From Litorilinea aerophila (GTDB lineage Bacteria > Chloroflexota > Anaerolineae > Caldilineales > Caldilineaceae): a stretch of DNA of 39,724 nucleotides. The notes under the pieces were generated by a model. It did no database searches. It was not told where the DNA came from and saw only the letters and a list, made by a program, of their open reading frames with translations. This document shows, in pieces, positions 7,071 to 15,671 of the stretch. Each line of letters begins with the position of its first letter. Position 1 is the first letter of the stretch. Location of the stretch: NCBI GenBank assembly GCA_945897075.1, contig CAMDEX010000020.1, forward strand, positions 1 to 39,724. Direction: 5' to 3'. A program made the translations under genes and the position numbers.

Positions 7071-9178
7071 TGGGCGGAGCCTCCGGTTTGAGCCGTCTCC
7101 TCCAGATACTGATTGGTGTCGTCTTGGCTGTTGGCGCGTCGGTCCTCGTCTATCTCATTCTGGTGGAGCAGCCTGCGCAGCAGACCAGTACACCGCCGCT
7201 CTTGGCAACCAGCCAGCAGCCGCTGGTAGACGAAGCCGGTATTGTGGCGGTTTCTCCCCAACCCCTGCTCGCGGTTGATCAACTCACCGCGGCTGCCACG
7301 CCGATCCCTCTGGTACAGGCTGTCGCGGCGACGCCTCTCCCCACCCAGTCGTTCACACTGGACGGCAATCCGCTGGTTGAGCTGGCGGCCAATCCTCAGC
7401 GCGTCGGCTGGGCGAGCCGCGACGCAGCAGATGTCACAAGCGTCAGCTTTCCCGACTACAACGTCTATGCGGGAAGCTACCAGGCGACCACCTACATTGG
7501 CGCGATCAGTTTTGACCTGGGCGCGCTCGGCGATTATGGACCGCTGCTGTCCGGCGAGTTGCTTCTCGTCGGTCTAACCGCTGAACGCCAGACGGTAGAC
7601 AGCGGCGCATGGGCGCTGGAAATCCTGGCCGAGGATCGGGATTTTTGGCTGCGGCCAGAGTATGCGCTTCTTGCCGAGGCCCCGGTTGAGACAATTCTGG
7701 CCGATTTGGGGCCGACCGACCTGGGCGTCGATCAGCCGGTGCGCATTGCCTTGTCTGCCGATGTGATTCAGATGCTCAACGGTCTGCGCTATCAAAAACG
7801 CTCACTGACCGTGCGCCTGCGCGGGCCGGATGCGGATGGCTCTCTCTTTGGCTTTGATGGGGGTACGGGCGGCGGCAGCCACGGCAACCCGCCACGCTTG
7901 CTCCTCGTCGCTGGCCCTGTAGAACCCACGCCCACGCCCTTCCTTGTGACCGCCACCTCGACGCCGGCCGGTGTTCTCACCGCCGCGGCGCTGCTTGTGG
8001 AAGCCACAGCCAACGCGGCAACTGTTGGCACGCCCACACCCACCCCCTTCAATCTGATCGTCGTTGCGCCCAATGCTGTCATCCACCAGGAATTTTGGAA
8101 CGACGCCCAGGGCACGCCCCTACCGGTTGTAATTGCCACGGAAGTTCCCGCCAATTTGAGTACGGCTGTCGCCAACCTCAAAATTGCCACAGCGCAGGCG
8201 ATGACCACCGGCACTGCCACGCCCCTGCCGGAGCGCTACGTCACGGCCACACAGACGCCCACGCCGGAGTTAATCATTGCCACCACCACACCGGAAAATG
8301 TGATGACGCTGGCAGCCGGGCTTGTGCAGGCCACCGCCGCGGCCGAGAGCCAGGGCACGCCGACCCCGTTGCCGATCCCACACCGCATCATCACACCGAC
8401 GCCCCGTTTTATCATCGTCACCGCCACACCCCGACCAGCCAATGTAGCCACGGCCCAGGTGCTGGCCGCCCAGGCCACAGTCCAATTTCTGCTGACCGGA
8501 ACAGCGACACCCACACCGGTCAATCAGGTGACGGTGACGCCGCTCTCCCTGCTGATCCCTGTCAGCTTCTTCACACCGACGCCCACGGTCATCCCCACCC
8601 TGCGTTCGCCCGATGCCATTCCCGCGCAACTGCGCGGTCTGATCCTCTTTTTCTCGGATCGCAGCGGTGCGCAAGAACTCTACGCGCTTGACCCGAACAG
8701 CAGGCTGGTCTATAGCGTGACCCAACAGTGGCCCTATGCCCTGGCCCAAGAGGATCTCGGCCTGGCACCGGACAGCAAGCGGCGCGCGCTCGTCTCCCCC
8801 GACGATGCGCGTATCCTGCAAATTCAGGTTTACTCCTACGAATATGGCGACACCAAACAGGTCACAACTTTTCGCGGCACGAGCTACGACCCGGCCTGGT
8901 CTCCGCTGGGGGATCAGATCGTCTTTGTGACCACGGATCCGGGCAATGACGAACTCTATACGGTGACAGCGGATGGCAGCCAATCTGTGCGCTTGACACA
9001 GAATGTCTGGGAGTGGGACAAACACCCCAGTTGGTCGCCCGATGGACAGCAGATCGTCTTCTGGTCGAACCGGGAAAGCGGGCGGCGGCAACTCTGGCTG
9101 ATGAACGCCGATGGGTCAGATCAGCACAACCTGAGCAACAACGAGTACAACGACTGGGACCCCATCTGGATTCACTGA
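7070..9178 (+). CDS. Membrane-anchored Thr-Pro repeat protein with TolB-like propeller
   Basis: Function not known; probably a cell-surface or periplasmic protein. One N-terminal helix (about 8-30) anchors it. Residues about 65-280 form a beta-rich domain resembling DNRLRE/CBM-like modules. Residues about 283-500 contain four degenerate repeats of 45-65 residues with the plan ATxTPxNVxTA, an Ala-rich helix, then GTPTPLP. The C-terminus (about 525-702) has TolB/PD40 blades with motifs such as AWSPLGDQIVF, SWSPDGQQIVFWSN and LWLMNADGSD. ATG 7070 overlaps the previous stop (TGATG), so it belongs to the same operon. Confidence 0.75.
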   Translation: MGGASGLSRLLQILIGVVLAVGASVLVYLILVEQPAQQTSTPPLLATSQQPLVDEAGIVAVSPQPLLAVDQLTAAATPIPLVQAVAATPLPTQSFTLDGNPLVELAANPQRVGWASRDAADVTSVSFPDYNVYAGSYQATTYIGAISFDLGALGDYGPLLSGELLLVGLTAERQTVDSGAWALEILAEDRDFWLRPEYALLAEAPVETILADLGPTDLGVDQPVRIALSADVIQMLNGLRYQKRSLTVRLRGPDADGSLFGFDGGTGGGSHGNPPRLLLVAGPVEPTPTPFLVTATSTPAGVLTAAALLVEATANAATVGTPTPTPFNLIVVAPNAVIHQEFWNDAQGTPLPVVIATEVPANLSTAVANLKIATAQAMTTGTATPLPERYVTATQTPTPELIIATTTPENVMTLAAGLVQATAAAESQGTPTPLPIPHRIITPTPRFIIVTATPRPANVATAQVLAAQATVQFLLTGTATPTPVNQVTVTPLSLLIPVSFFTPTPTVIPTLRSPDAIPAQLRGLILFFSDRSGAQELYALDPNSRLVYSVTQQWPYALAQEDLGLAPDSKRRALVSPDDARILQIQVYSYEYGDTKQVTTFRGTSYDPAWSPLGDQIVFVTTDPGNDELYTVTADGSQSVRLTQNVWEWDKHPSWSPDGQQIVFWSNRESGRRQLWLMNADGSDQHNLSNNEYNDWDPIWIH

Positions 9179-9184
9179 GTAAGC

Positions 9185-9220
9185 AAAGTCCCCGGCACTT
9201 TCTGACGTGCCGGGGACTTT
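9185..9220 (+). terminator. Hairpin terminator
   Basis: A perfect 14-bp stem (9185-9198 with 9207-9220) and 8-base loop lie 7 bases after the stop of the propeller gene. The A/T-flanked stem looks like a factor-independent terminator, possibly working in both directions, and separates it from the phosphatase gene. Confidence 0.75.
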
Positions 9221-9235
9221 GAGTCAGGCCCTGCA

Positions 9236-9700
9236 ATGAAACACATTTTGACCGTCTGTACCGCCAACCGCTGCCGTTCGCCGCTGCTGACGGCTGTGCT
9301 GCGCCAGCGCATCGCCGCCCACGGGCTGGCGGAGCAGATTACCGTCAGCTCTGCCGGTCTGCTGGCGCGCGACGGGGAGGCGGTCGATCCTGTCGTATTG
9401 GAATTATTGGCGAGTCGCGGCTTACCTCTGACAGAAGAGTATTCCCGCCAACTGACGTTCGCCGACATCCGCCAAGCCGACTTGATTCTGGTGGCAACCG
9501 AGCAACACCGCCTGAGCCTCTTTCACAGATCAGCGGAGAATCTCTACAAAGTTGTCCTGCTCAGTGAGTTGATCGGTGGGCATACAGACTTAGCCGACCC
9601 GATTGGATTGCCCCTCTCCTTCTATCAGCGCACTCTCGCCGAGATTGAACGCAGCGTAGACTACGGCTGGCAACGCCTCTGCCGCCTTCTCTCCCTCTAA
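9236..9700 (+). CDS. Low-molecular-weight protein-tyrosine phosphatase (Wzb-like)
   Basis: Cytoplasmic phosphotyrosine phosphatase, 154 residues, the usual family size. The N-terminal P-loop is CTANRCRS (C8, R14), matching CX5R-S, and the general acid is the Asp of LADPIGL near residue 121. In polysaccharide clusters such enzymes counteract the tyrosine kinase that controls chain length; no kinase is seen in this window. The ATG start follows the terminator by 15 bases with no strong ribosome-binding site. Related arsenate reductases share the fold, but the CX5R loop and DP motif favour the phosphatase. Confidence 0.88.
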   Translation: MKHILTVCTANRCRSPLLTAVLRQRIAAHGLAEQITVSSAGLLARDGEAVDPVVLELLASRGLPLTEEYSRQLTFADIRQADLILVATEQHRLSLFHRSAENLYKVVLLSELIGGHTDLADPIGLPLSFYQRTLAEIERSVDYGWQRLCRLLSL

Positions 9701-9786
9701 TCCCCTTACTTCCCCTCTTTCCCTGCCCCCCATTGCGTTCTCCTTCCTTCTCTGTGGTATACTCGTCCAGAAATTGCTCTTTGTAC

Positions 9787-9805
9787 GTCGGACTGCCAGT
9801 CCGAC
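9787..9805. repeat. Short palindromic repeat
   Basis: GTCGGACT, three bases, then AGTCCGAC: an 8-bp perfect stem extended by partly matching flanks (TACG / CTACG). It sits in the 135-base gap before the LysM lipoprotein and resembles intergenic palindrome families elsewhere in the window. Confidence 0.6.
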
Positions 9806-9835
9806 CTACGCTTGTGTGACTGATTGGTCTCTTTC

Positions 9836-10822
9836 ATGCGCCACGGGCCGCTCTATCTTTCCTTAGCCATTGCCTTCTCCCTCTCCGCGTGCGGACAGGT
9901 GATCACCCTCACGCCCACGCCCACGCCCGCACCGACGCCGACGGTGGAGATTGTCGCGCTGGCGACCCTGCCGCCCACGGCCACGCCCGCGCCCTATACG
10001 CCAGCGCCCACAGCCACGCCCACTGTGACGCCTACACCGATTTTCTATGCAATTAAGCCAGGGGATAGTCTGCTCGGCGTGGCCCAAAGTTTCGATGTGT
10101 CAGTGGCTGCGATTCAGGAAGCCAACGGCATACTTGACCCGCGTACGCTGCAAATCGGTCAGCAGTTGGTCATTCCTCTCCCCGAAGACGAGCAAGAGGA
10201 GCTGGCTAATGCCACCCCCACGCCCACACCGTTGCCCATCACTGTGCAAAATGTCCACTTCAGCGAGACGACAATCGGCGGGCTGTGGGTGTTGGGCGAA
10301 GTGCAGAACAGCAGCGGCCAGCCACTGGAACAGGTGCGGGTGGCCGTGGCCCTGCTGGACAAAGAGGAGGTGGAGATTGGCCGGGCCTCCGGCCTGGTAG
10401 CGCTGGACCTATTGGAAGTAAATGACAAAGCGCCCTTTGCCCTGCTGTTTGGCACTGTGCCCAGTCAATTCGCCCGCTATCTCACCTTCCCTGTCAGTGC
10501 GCTGCCTGCGTATGTGGGCAGTTACTACAGGGATCTGGTGGTGGAGAATGTGGAGAGCGAAGGGGAGCGCTACGCCGCTTATACCGTCACCGGCACTGTG
10601 CGCAATGTCGGCCCGGAGGATGCGGTGAGCGTGCAGGTCATCCTGACCGCCTACGATGCGCTGGATCGGGTGGTGGCTATGCGCAAAGTTCCACCGGAAC
10701 ACAACGTCGTTGCGCCTGGCGGTACTACCACCTTCCGCATTGTGCTTGCGCCTGTCGGCGGTCCAGTGGCCCGCATCGCTGCCGTGGCCCAGGGGCGTCG
10801 TCGTTCGGCTGCCAACCCGTAA
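9836..10822 (+). CDS. LysM-domain lipoprotein with FxLYD-like C-terminus
   Basis: Predicted cell-wall-binding lipoprotein. Signal peptide with lipobox SLSAC (C19), then a Thr-Pro linker, then one LysM domain (about 70-115: YAIKPGDSLLGVAQSF, IQEANG, LQIGQQLVIP), which binds peptidoglycan or related glycans. After a second TPTP linker come two immunoglobulin-like segments; the last (about 235-310, with VTGTVRNVGPEDAVSVQV) looks like an FxLYD domain. ATG 9836 is chosen because the signal peptide begins directly; a TTG four codons upstream is less likely. Probably acts at the envelope with the neighbouring Thr-Pro proteins. Confidence 0.82.
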   Translation: MRHGPLYLSLAIAFSLSACGQVITLTPTPTPAPTPTVEIVALATLPPTATPAPYTPAPTATPTVTPTPIFYAIKPGDSLLGVAQSFDVSVAAIQEANGILDPRTLQIGQQLVIPLPEDEQEELANATPTPTPLPITVQNVHFSETTIGGLWVLGEVQNSSGQPLEQVRVAVALLDKEEVEIGRASGLVALDLLEVNDKAPFALLFGTVPSQFARYLTFPVSALPAYVGSYYRDLVVENVESEGERYAAYTVTGTVRNVGPEDAVSVQVILTAYDALDRVVAMRKVPPEHNVVAPGGTTTFRIVLAPVGGPVARIAAVAQGRRRSAANP

Positions 10823-10825
10823 AGA

Positions 10826-10871
10826 GAGGGGCGCAGATTTTACTGATTTGCATTGATCTGCGCGGATCCCT
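10826..10871. repeat. Dispersed GCAGATTT/ATCTGCGCGGAT repeat
   Basis: Imperfect inverted repeat (GCGCAGATTTTACTGATT ... ATTGATCTGCGCGGAT) just after the LysM gene. Related CATCTGCGTCCGC sequence follows at 10913-10924. It belongs to the same family as the blocks at 20513, 24275 and 24392. Confidence 0.55.
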
Positions 10872-10965
10872 TTTTCATCCTCATGAGTAACTGCGTAAGT
10901 CGTGATCCTTTCATCTGCGTCCGCTTTCGACGTCACAACAGTTACCACAGCAAAACTTTTGCCCT

Positions 10966-11658
10966 ATGCCCAACCCAATTGATTATACGCAGATCGACTA
11001 CTCGCAGTGGACGCGACGGCAGATTGTCTTCCGGGACTTTGTGCTACTGCTCATCCGCCTGCTGGCGCGCGTACAGGTGGAGGGAGCGGAGAATATCCCG
11101 GCTACTGCTCCATTTGTGTTGGCCCCCAACCACATCCATATGCTCGATCTTCCGGTGATTTTTGCCTACTTGCCCCGGCGTACAGTTGTCTTTGCCGCGG
11201 ACAAATGGCAGAAAAATCCACTCTTTGGCCGGTTGCTCAGTTTTTTCGGCGACGCCATCTACGTTCACCGGGGCGCGCCAGATCGCAAGGCGCTGGGATT
11301 GGCGGTGGATGTGTTGAAGGCAGGCGGGGTATTGGGGCTGGCCCCGGAAGGCACGCGCAGCCGCACAGGTGGTTTACAGCAGGGGCGCACAGGGGTCGTC
11401 TATCTGGCGAACCGGGGCTGTGTGCCGATCCTGCCGGTGGTCGCATTTGGGCAAGAAAAGGCTTTTGCCTGCTGGCTGCGTCTGCGCCGGGTTCCGATTA
11501 CGGTACGCTTTGGCCCCCTCGTTCAGCTACCGCCAGGCAAGTACCGCACGCCGGATTTGGACGCCCATACGGACCTTCTTATGATGGCTTTGGCCCGTAT
11601 GCTGCCACCCCAATACCGGGGCGTCTATGCAGATCGCTTTGCAGGGGAAGGGGAATAG
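10966..11658 (+). CDS. plsC: 1-acyl-sn-glycerol-3-phosphate acyltransferase (PlsC family)
   Basis: Membrane-associated lysophosphatidate acyltransferase that transfers a fatty acyl group to the sn-2 position in phospholipid synthesis. The catalytic HX4D motif is HIHMLD (H56, D61) and the acyl-acceptor motif is PEGTRSRTG near residues 125-133; VPILPVVAFG forms the late conserved block. 230 residues is normal. ATG 10966 has no clear Shine-Dalgarno sequence. It is followed after 7 bases by the sortase gene, whose upstream sequence is a dispersed repeat. The exact acyl acceptor cannot be read from sequence. Confidence 0.87.
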   Translation: MPNPIDYTQIDYSQWTRRQIVFRDFVLLLIRLLARVQVEGAENIPATAPFVLAPNHIHMLDLPVIFAYLPRRTVVFAADKWQKNPLFGRLLSFFGDAIYVHRGAPDRKALGLAVDVLKAGGVLGLAPEGTRSRTGGLQQGRTGVVYLANRGCVPILPVVAFGQEKAFACWLRLRRVPITVRFGPLVQLPPGKYRTPDLDAHTDLLMMALARMLPPQYRGVYADRFAGEGE

Positions 11659-11698
11659 AACGCGGATGGCACGAATTCAGCGGATTGGGACGGATCGA
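11656..11698. repeat. Dispersed AACGCGGAT repeat supplying a start codon
   Basis: Reads TAGAACGCGGATGGCACG, then TTCAGCGGATTGGGACGGATC, the same order of units seen in the intergenic blocks at 20513 and 24392. It contains the plsC stop codon and the ATG of the sortase gene, so the first nine or ten sortase residues (MARIQRIGTD) are repeat-derived. Confidence 0.6.
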
Positions 11699-12331
11699 AA
11701 ATTTGGTTTGTTGTTCTGCCTGGTCTGGCTCTGCCTCGTTCTCTTAACCGGGTGCAGCCAAGCGAGCAACGCAGCCGTTGACACACCGGCTGTCTTGCCC
11801 GCCGGCCAGGACGGACTCTCGGCGCGCGCCAGCAACGCGCCGCCCCTCGGCCCGTCGCTGGGCGCAAACACCGCCAACCAGCCGCAACGCATCGCCCTGC
11901 CCTCCATCGGCGTGGAGACAGATGTGGTCAAAATCGGCTGGCAGTCCGTGACCCTGACCAACGGCCAGACCGCCAGCCAGTGGGAGGTGGCCGACTTTGC
12001 CGCGGGCTGGCACAAAAACAGCGCCCTGCCCGGTCAAATGGGCAATATCGTTCTGAGCGGTCACAACAACATTCGCGGCGCAGTCTTTCGTAAGCTCTAT
12101 ACACTCCAGCCCGGCGATAGTGTCAACCTGTGGGCAGGCGGGCAAGCGTTCGACTATCAGGTGGAAGAGGTGATGATTCTGGAGGAGACCGGCGCAACCA
12201 CCGAGCAGCGGCGGGAGAATGCCCGCTGGATTCAGCCCTTCGACGACGAACGGCTTACCCTCGTCAGTTGCTGGCCAGAGACGAGTAATACCCACCGGGT
12301 AGTTGTGGTGGCGAAACGGGTGAAGAAGTGA
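11666..12331 (+). CDS. Sortase family transpeptidase with lipobox-like N-terminus
   Basis: Predicted cysteine transpeptidase that anchors or links surface proteins. The catalytic triad is visible: H133 in LSGHNNIRG, C202 in RLTLVSCWP and R211 in THRVVVVA. The N-terminal segment is a hydrophobic stretch ending in LLTGCSQ (C30), a good lipobox, so the enzyme may be lipid-anchored, which is unusual for sortases. ATG 11666 is preferred; a start at 11627 would overlap plsC. The sorting-signal substrate is not evident here; the Thr-Pro surface proteins nearby do not end in an obvious LPxTG. Confidence 0.87.
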   Translation: MARIQRIGTDRKFGLLFCLVWLCLVLLTGCSQASNAAVDTPAVLPAGQDGLSARASNAPPLGPSLGANTANQPQRIALPSIGVETDVVKIGWQSVTLTNGQTASQWEVADFAAGWHKNSALPGQMGNIVLSGHNNIRGAVFRKLYTLQPGDSVNLWAGGQAFDYQVEEVMILEETGATTEQRRENARWIQPFDDERLTLVSCWPETSNTHRVVVVAKRVKK

Positions 12332-12346
12332 CGGGAGGTGAACTAT

Positions 12347-12401
12347 AGGAGTAAGCACGCCCTCGGCCTGCCTGGATCAGCAGCGAGGCGTGCTTACTCC
12401 T
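12347..12401. terminator. Large hairpin between convergent genes
   Basis: An 18-bp stem with a single bulged base (12347-12365 with 12384-12401, core AGGAGTAAGCACGCC) and an 18-base loop lies between the convergent sortase and quinone oxidoreductase genes. It could end transcription both ways; its length also fits a mobile palindromic repeat. Confidence 0.6.
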
Positions 12402-12461
12402 GTGAATATACCCTTCTGTTGTATGCCTTTGAGGATCAATCGAGGTTGTCGGCTCGCAACC

Positions 12462-13430
12462 CTACGGAATCAACAGCACTTTCCCTTTCGTCTGCCGCCC
12501 TTCTAGATATTCATGGGCGGCCTGGGCCTGGGCGAGGGGGAAAGTCGGGTCCAGGCGGATCTTCAGACGGCCATCGGCGATCCAACCGAAGACATCAGAA
12601 GCCCGCCCCAGTAGTTCGTCGCGGGTCAGCGTATACGCGCCCAGCACAGGCCGGGTCAAGTAGAGCGAGCCTTTCTGGTTGAGGGTCTGGGGATCGACCG
12701 GCGGCACAATCCCACTGGCCTGGCCGAAGAGAACCATATAACCCCGGGGGCGCAGACAGCTCAGGCTCTTGTCGAAGGTCGTCAGACCCACCGAGTCGTA
12801 GACGACGTTGACGCCCTTGCCGCCGGTCAACCGCTTGACTTCCGTCTCGAAATCCTTCTCTGTGTAGCGGATCACCTCATCCGCGCCGCTCTCGCGGGCA
12901 ATGGCCTCTTTTTCCGCATTGGAGACGGTGCCGATCACCCGCGCCCCGCGGATTTTGGCGATCTGTACCAGCAGCGCGCCCGTGCCGCCCGCCGCGGCGT
13001 GGATCAGACAGGTGTCGCTGGGTTGCAGCGGATAGGTGGAGCAGGCCAGATAGTGGGCGGTCATGCCCTGGATCATTGCGGCCGCGCCGTTTTCAAAGCT
13101 GACACTGTCGGGCAGGGGAACGACAACCCCTGCGGAAACAATCGAGTATTCGGCGTAGGAGCCGATAGTCAGCCCGTAGGCCACCCGGTCGCCCACTTTG
13201 ACGCCGGTCACGTCCGGGCCGATGGCGTCGATGAGGCCAGCAGCTTCTACGCCAGGGGTAAAGGGCGCGGGGATGGGATACCAGCCCCGGCGGTGGTAGG
13301 TATCTATGAAGTTGACGCCCGCGGCCTTCACCTGCACGCGCACCTGGCCCGCGCCGGGTGCGGGCATAGGCACATCTTCGTACTTCAGAACGTCCGGGTT
13401 GCCGGTGTTATGGATGCGAATTGCTTTCAT
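12462..13430 (-). CDS. qor: NADPH:quinone oxidoreductase (zeta-crystallin type)
   Basis: Medium-chain dehydrogenase/reductase of the zinc-free quinone oxidoreductase group, using NADPH to reduce quinones or enones in the cytoplasm. Seen: N-terminal GroES-like part with KAAGVNFIDTYHRRGWY (about 35-51), PGVEAAGLIDAIG, and the nucleotide-binding AAAGGTGALLVQIAK near residue 145; the C-terminus ends in EGRQTKGKVLLIP. No zinc-binding cysteine pattern is seen. 322 residues is normal. It follows the TOPRIM-like gene on the same strand with an 87-base gap; no functional link is obvious. Confidence 0.92.
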   Translation of the reverse strand: MKAIRIHNTGNPDVLKYEDVPMPAPGAGQVRVQVKAAGVNFIDTYHRRGWYPIPAPFTPGVEAAGLIDAIGPDVTGVKVGDRVAYGLTIGSYAEYSIVSAGVVVPLPDSVSFENGAAAMIQGMTAHYLACSTYPLQPSDTCLIHAAAGGTGALLVQIAKIRGARVIGTVSNAEKEAIARESGADEVIRYTEKDFETEVKRLTGGKGVNVVYDSVGLTTFDKSLSCLRPRGYMVLFGQASGIVPPVDPQTLNQKGSLYLTRPVLGAYTLTRDELLGRASDVFGWIADGRLKIRLDPTFPLAQAQAAHEYLEGRQTKGKVLLIP

Positions 13431-13517
13431 TGGGTCACCTCGTGGGGAGTGGGGATTGGAGATCGGAAATTGCTGGTGATGTCTGTATTCATCTGCGCTT
13501 CAGTGTACAGGCGTTTT

Positions 13518-14204
13518 CTATAAGTGCATGTGTGAAATTAACCCCAACTTAGCCAATGATTGCGCCAAGTCAGCGTGAAAACGGAGGAAAGAGGGCAGCA
13601 ACTTCAACCGTTCCAAAGAAATTCGTCGCGCCAATGGCTCGTAGAGTGAGCCTAGCTGAACATATTTACGACGACTGCGTGGCATAGTCCTGCGCGCATT
13701 TGTCAGTATATTGTTGACATATACTTTGGGATCCGCAATTGATTCGATGTTGCGACCTGTGTGACGCAAGCCAAGATTTTCCGCAGATTCTTGAGTTCCA
13801 ATGATCTGTAAGAGCGAGTCACTGTCGGCCAAAAACCAGGCTTCTGTCATCTGGACAGGGATGATAGCGACACAACGATCGCAGACATCTTCGTTACGCT
13901 TCGCTGCCTCCTGAACAAGTACGAAACCGGGCAGAATTCTTTCGGTCCACGTAGCCTCTGGCGAGTGCGCATCGGCGTCAGCATGGACCAGCAAAAGGTG
14001 ATAGCCACTGGCGTCGCGTGCCGCGGCGAGGATGCGTTGGGCCTGTTCACCGCCAGAAGGATGCAGACGTTGGATCGGCAAAACTTCCACAACTGTATGA
14101 CTTCGGCTGGTCAGAATTTGAAGCGCAGTCCTCTCGGCAATTACATCTAGAAAGCGGGCGTCGGTAGCCCCTTCCACGAACAACGCCATTATCAATTGTG
14201 CCAT
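13518..14204 (-). CDS. TOPRIM-like (DUF4276-type) protein
   Basis: Predicted metal-dependent nuclease-like effector. Near the N-terminus, ALFVEGATDARFL carries the TOPRIM glutamate (E11), and LLLVHADADAH supplies the DxD near residues 74-76; VQMTEAWFLADSD is a block shared by DUF4276/DUF4435-type proteins. It starts inside the last codons of the upstream ATPase gene (13-base overlap), so the two are translationally coupled. ATPase plus TOPRIM pairs of this kind (OLD, Gabija, PARIS, AbiL-like) act in phage defence; that role here is inferred. The family name DUF4276 is my recollection from motifs. Confidence 0.68.
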   Translation of the reverse strand: MAQLIMALFVEGATDARFLDVIAERTALQILTSRSHTVVEVLPIQRLHPSGGEQAQRILAAARDASGYHLLLVHADADAHSPEATWTERILPGFVLVQEAAKRNEDVCDRCVAIIPVQMTEAWFLADSDSLLQIIGTQESAENLGLRHTGRNIESIADPKVYVNNILTNARRTMPRSRRKYVQLGSLYEPLARRISLERLKLLPSFLRFHADLAQSLAKLGLISHMHL

Positions 14205-15637
14205 CGATACGACTCCCCGACAAAGGCTCCATTGGATTTGCTGCCGTTGGGTTGTAGAGAATCAAGGGCGGCACCCAAATCTGCACTTTCCAGGTATGCT
14301 TTCACCTCACTGAGGGTAAAGGCTTGCTCCTCTGTGGGCATACCAGGCAGCGAGATTTGTTTGGGATCGGCGCGAACAGACACCATCCGTGTGACCCGAT
14401 GGGTCTGCATGGGCTGCTGGGGTACGATACGGGTGGCTGTATAGGCAAAGAGGACATTCCCAAGAATCTCTGGAAAGCTGATGAATACAGGTGAATGAGT
14501 ATTGCATAATACCTGACGCAGCGGTAACTCAGTGGCGTCGGGATCGGAAAAGTCTGTGGCTAAATCCCGTAACAACTGGGCGATACTGCGCAGTCGGAAG
14601 GGATGGACGCCGTTTTCAGGCTCTTCAAAGCAGAGTAGTCCGCTTTGCGTGGGATCATTCTTAAGTGTTGCCAATACAAGCATACGCAGTGTGCCGTCGG
14701 AAAGAACCCTTGAAGAAAAGCGGCCACCATCTTCGGTCTGGACCCACACCACATATTGATTCCGTTTGTGATCCTCTTCCAATTCTACTTGCAAAATTCC
14801 CGGCACCAGATTCGCCATATCCCGCGAAATATCGGTAAGCAGAAACGGATCGGTATTCTGCAATCGAGCCAGCACATTTGGCAGAAATTGTCCGTCTGTT
14901 GCTAAAATTGTAGAAGCCGTCATGCTCATGGGGCCGGGCAAACGCAACACGTCTGGATTCAATTGCAAAAATCGCCAGGAGCGCATTTCTTCCGCCACAG
15001 CCAAAGCGTGAGGAAACTCGGTGTTCTGGATGCCGCTCAGAACAGTTCGTTCGGTCTGCTCTGCTACCACACTGCGGCGACCACCGCTCCCATCCTGATG
15101 CAATGAGAGAGTGGGAACGCCCTGTTCCTTTGCCGTGGAGATAAAGGGCGCAGATCGCCCGCCAGTCACTTTGGGAATCCATGGCCCATCGGTTTTCATT
15201 TCGTGATTCTTGGCCCAGATATCCTTGCTCCTTGCAATCGGTGCCAATAATTCATGCTCCACATAGAGCCGTTCGAGACCGCGAGAATCTGTCCGTCGTG
15301 AAATTTCCAACTCATAACGCATACGGGTATAACGTAACTCGGCCTGCGCACCCCAACTATCCTGAATCTCCCTTTCCACCAACATTTCGACAGCCAAGCG
15401 CATACGATTCAGCGATTCACCGTTGGGCAGGATTGTGAAGAGTTCACTGGCCTCGCCGCGTACATTTTGAAAGGCGGTTCGCAGGTCTGAATCTGCTAAA
15501 CTCGCGAGCAATTGTAATGCATCAAAGAGATTGCTTTTGCCTGATGCATTTGGCCCCACAATCACTTGGATAGGTGACAGATCCAAATAAAAATCCCGGA
15601 ATGTTTTGAAACCATCAATTTCGATCCGAGTAATCAT
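14192..15637 (-). CDS. AAA_21/OLD-like ATPase
   Basis: ABC/SMC-type AAA ATPase, 481 residues. The N-terminus MITRIEIDGFKTF runs into Walker A GPNASGKS (28-35); the signature-like LSDGTLRML, Walker B with catalytic glutamate LLCFEEPENGVHP and switch histidine CNTHSP lie in the C-terminal half, all as in RecF/OLD-type ATPases. ATG at 15637 is chosen because homology begins there; an open extension to 16033 is antisense shadow of the next gene. Coupled to the TOPRIM-like gene downstream. Likely a sensor/regulator of that effector in a defence module. Confidence 0.8.
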   Translation of the reverse strand: MITRIEIDGFKTFRDFYLDLSPIQVIVGPNASGKSNLFDALQLLASLADSDLRTAFQNVRGEASELFTILPNGESLNRMRLAVEMLVEREIQDSWGAQAELRYTRMRYELEISRRTDSRGLERLYVEHELLAPIARSKDIWAKNHEMKTDGPWIPKVTGGRSAPFISTAKEQGVPTLSLHQDGSGGRRSVVAEQTERTVLSGIQNTEFPHALAVAEEMRSWRFLQLNPDVLRLPGPMSMTASTILATDGQFLPNVLARLQNTDPFLLTDISRDMANLVPGILQVELEEDHKRNQYVVWVQTEDGGRFSSRVLSDGTLRMLVLATLKNDPTQSGLLCFEEPENGVHPFRLRSIAQLLRDLATDFSDPDATELPLRQVLCNTHSPVFISFPEILGNVLFAYTATRIVPQQPMQTHRVTRMVSVRADPKQISLPGMPTEEQAFTLSEVKAYLESADLGAALDSLQPNGSKSNGAFVGESYRWHN

Positions 15638-15671
15638 TTCTCTACGCCCTTCCCCTGCTTCCAGAATCTTC

